Source: an uncultured Kiritimatiellota bacterium
GTDB taxonomy: Bacteria; Verrucomicrobiota; Kiritimatiellia; RFP12; UBA1067
Direction of reading: 5' to 3'
NCBI GenBank assembly: GCA_934654805.1
Contig: CAKUGW010000039.1
Span: 1 to 24,974, forward strand
DNA: 24,974 bases
A model generated the notes under the pieces. That model worked only from the letters and a program-made list of their open reading frames with translations. It was not told the DNA's origin and ran no database searches. The position numbers and the translations under genes were made by a program. Positions 23,387 through 24,974 of this stretch are shown here, piece after piece. Positions within the stretch are counted from its first letter, which is position 1; every line of letters starts with the position of its first letter.

Positions 23387-24864
23387 AGACTCAAATCTCT
23401 TTTGAAGAGTTGGCGATAGGCACTCTCGGACATCTCACGTATGGTCTGGATCTGTCCCTTTATGCTATTGTTGATTAGAGCCGTCCTTTCAACGGGCTTT
23501 CCCAAATATCGAATCAGGCGAAACAATATGGCCAGCACTTCGCCTTTGCTGATGAATTTCCTTATCTCATCATGGGTGTATACAGTCCTTTTCGACACGA
23601 AGGAAATCAGGTCGTCTGCATTAGAGAAACGCTTGATCTTCTCTGCGATACCAACACTGCAAATGCTCTGCGAATCCTTTGAGCGATAGAAGAACAGCAA
23701 ATCCCCCGGCTTCAGATCCCTTATGGGGCTCTTGCAGAGATACGCCTTCTTGATGGCATTGGACTCACTTGACAAACCACCTTGAAACAAGTCCTGATAC
23801 GGATTCTTGTCGGGGAAAAGCAAGTCGTGGTAATTAGGTCTAATAGGAACTATGTATTTCTTTACCCCGGCATCAATGATGTGCGGATAGTGGGCTATCG
23901 CATATTTGACATAATCATTTCTATCCACCGAGCCTTTCCAGACGCCAACACGCATATCCTTAACGTAGGTGGTATCATTATCGTAGTCGCCAAACTTGGT
24001 AAAGCCGAAATCTGTTAGCAAAGAAACAAGATAGCCATGTTGTTCTTCTTGAACCTGGATATAGACATAATCGAACTTGTTGTCCGTTGCATAGTTGAAG
24101 GCAACATAAAGGAGACGCTCTCCATATTTCTTTCCAAGGTCGGCAACTTTAAGGGTACAGAGTTTCAGGGACTTCCCGCGCAAAATCTCTCCTGCCGTGG
24201 TGACCTTCTCGTCATTTTCCTCTTTGTATATGCATAACGCACTTATAAAACGCCCCGAAAGAATCGCCCACGCTTGTCTGCCTTCTTCCGACTTCTTGTG
24301 ATACCAGTTATTGAAGCCAGGGTATCCCTGCCGTAGAGAATCAAAGAACACATCCTCAACATCAATTTCGTAAAGAAACTTCTTCTCTACAGAAACATAC
24401 GATCCTGTGGAAACGTAGTCGTCTGTCCTTTGGGCATTGCGAAGATAGGCAAGGAAGTCTTCGGTGAAGAATACCCGATCGGACAACCCAGACTTGGTGG
24501 CATTTTTATGTATGCCCCTATCTTCTGTGACAAGAAAAGAAACTGCGCTTCTTTTGAGTGAGAACAACAGAAGGTTGTCAACCGTGTCATGCTCACTATT
24601 CTGTTTCCATCCCAACGCTTGAAGGTCTTGAACGGTAGGGATGGGTGGCTTTTGCAATGGGGCATACTGCTTTATTCGAGATAGCTGTGCTGCCTTTCTC
24701 CGCTCATCCTTGTCGCGCATCAAGTCCTCGGTTTGTGCAGGATGATAGCAGATGTCGTAGTGAAGTTCTCTTGCAATGCGAACCATGTCGGAGAGTGTGT
24801 CTGGCAGAACCTCTCCGGGAGACTCCAATGAGATGAAGATATTTGTGTCAAAGAGGACTTTCAT
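23383..24864 (-). CDS. PIN - GNAT acetyltransferase - PUA/EVE-like three-domain fusion
   Basis: A 493-aa protein with three recognisable parts. Residues 1-140 are a PIN ribonuclease domain: FDTNIFI (Asp6), Glu46, DTVDN (Asp93/Asp96) and TEDRGIHKN (Asp115) supply the acidic metal-binding set. Residues about 155-320 are GNAT-like: LCTLKVADLGKKYGERLLYVAFNYA fits the acetyl-CoA loop and helix, followed by LLTDFGFTKFGDY, the typical last motif. Residues about 335-490 resemble PUA/ASCH/EVE folds (KYIVPIRPNYHDLLFP, DLKPGDLLFFYRSKD). Such PIN-GNAT-PUA fusions occur in toxin-like contexts. The substrate of acetylation and the RNA target are unknown. It heads the - strand operon and overlaps the ASCH gene by ATGA. 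No strong Shine-Dalgarno precedes 24864; bases 24865-24974 show no other gene. Confidence 0.78.
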   Translation of the reverse strand: MKVLFDTNIFISLESPGEVLPDTLSDMVRIARELHYDICYHPAQTEDLMRDKDERRKAAQLSRIKQYAPLQKPPIPTVQDLQALGWKQNSEHDTVDNLLLFSLKRSAVSFLVTEDRGIHKNATKSGLSDRVFFTEDFLAYLRNAQRTDDYVSTGSYVSVEKKFLYEIDVEDVFFDSLRQGYPGFNNWYHKKSEEGRQAWAILSGRFISALCIYKEENDEKVTTAGEILRGKSLKLCTLKVADLGKKYGERLLYVAFNYATDNKFDYVYIQVQEEQHGYLVSLLTDFGFTKFGDYDNDTTYVKDMRVGVWKGSVDRNDYVKYAIAHYPHIIDAGVKKYIVPIRPNYHDLLFPDKNPYQDLFQGGLSSESNAIKKAYLCKSPIRDLKPGDLLFFYRSKDSQSICSVGIAEKIKRFSNADDLISFVSKRTVYTHDEIRKFISKGEVLAILFRLIRYLGKPVERTALINNSIKGQIQTIREMSESAYRQLFKRDLSL

Positions 24865-24974
24865 GTCTTACGAGTGTCCCCTATGGTGCTTCTACGGTAA
24901 CGCGGCTTTAGACAAGGTATATCCATGACGCGGCATCGCCTTATGTGTCATCGCCAAAGCTAACCAATCCTGCT

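Overview
The window has two parts of different origin. Bases 1 to about 21,610 are very GC-rich with strong G/C third-position bias. The genes there suggest a Verrucomicrobiota/Kiritimatiellota-type (PVC) bacterium: a GldA/GldFG-like ABC system with DUF4340, a XylR-type hybrid regulator, a very long beta-strand-repeat exported protein, GH97 and GH2 enzymes, and a one-piece tmRNA. This placement is inferred from gene content, not from a marker phylogeny. Bases from about 21,610 to the end are visibly AT-richer, begin exactly at the 3' end of the tmRNA gene, and look like a horizontally acquired island.

Layout. (1) 167-7623, + strand: a tight operon of an ABC ATPase, a fused GldF+GldG-like permease/auxiliary protein, a DUF4340 protein and a RecB/AddA-like helicase-nuclease; the first three genes overlap by 4 bp each. 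A TGnTATAAT promoter precedes it; bases 1-130 hold no gene I can recognise. (2) 7522-20987: a carbohydrate-use cassette. A XylR-like regulator on the - strand diverges from a + strand run of four exported proteins: a GH2-like protein, a beta-strand-repeat protein broken by one frameshift, an inverting-type GH97 and a tandem two-domain esterase. The divergent intergenic region carries an AraC-like operator: two TTGCAGAnAT direct repeats 21 bp apart. (3) 20986-21210: the C-terminal third of a YfcE-like phosphodiesterase with no start codon. The helicase-nuclease at the other end of the cassette has an abnormal tail, so the cassette may have entered between recB-like and yfcE-like genes, damaging both. 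(4) 21257-21607: ssrA (tmRNA, tag ANNDYALAA), followed by a terminator and a repeat-rich non-coding stretch. (5) 21947-24864, - strand: a three-gene operon of PIN-GNAT-PUA/EVE-like fusion, stand-alone ASCH protein, and double zinc-ribbon protein with an HEPN-like RxxxxH motif.

How the parts may work. The cassette probably senses a sugar through the XylR-like regulator and exports enzymes that deacylate and cleave an alpha-glucan or other heteropolysaccharide; the substrate cannot be read from sequence. The ssrA-linked operon combines two candidate RNases, an acetyltransferase and two modified-base/RNA-binding folds. That mix is typical of toxin-antitoxin or phage-defence modules, and it is my best candidate for an undescribed system here.
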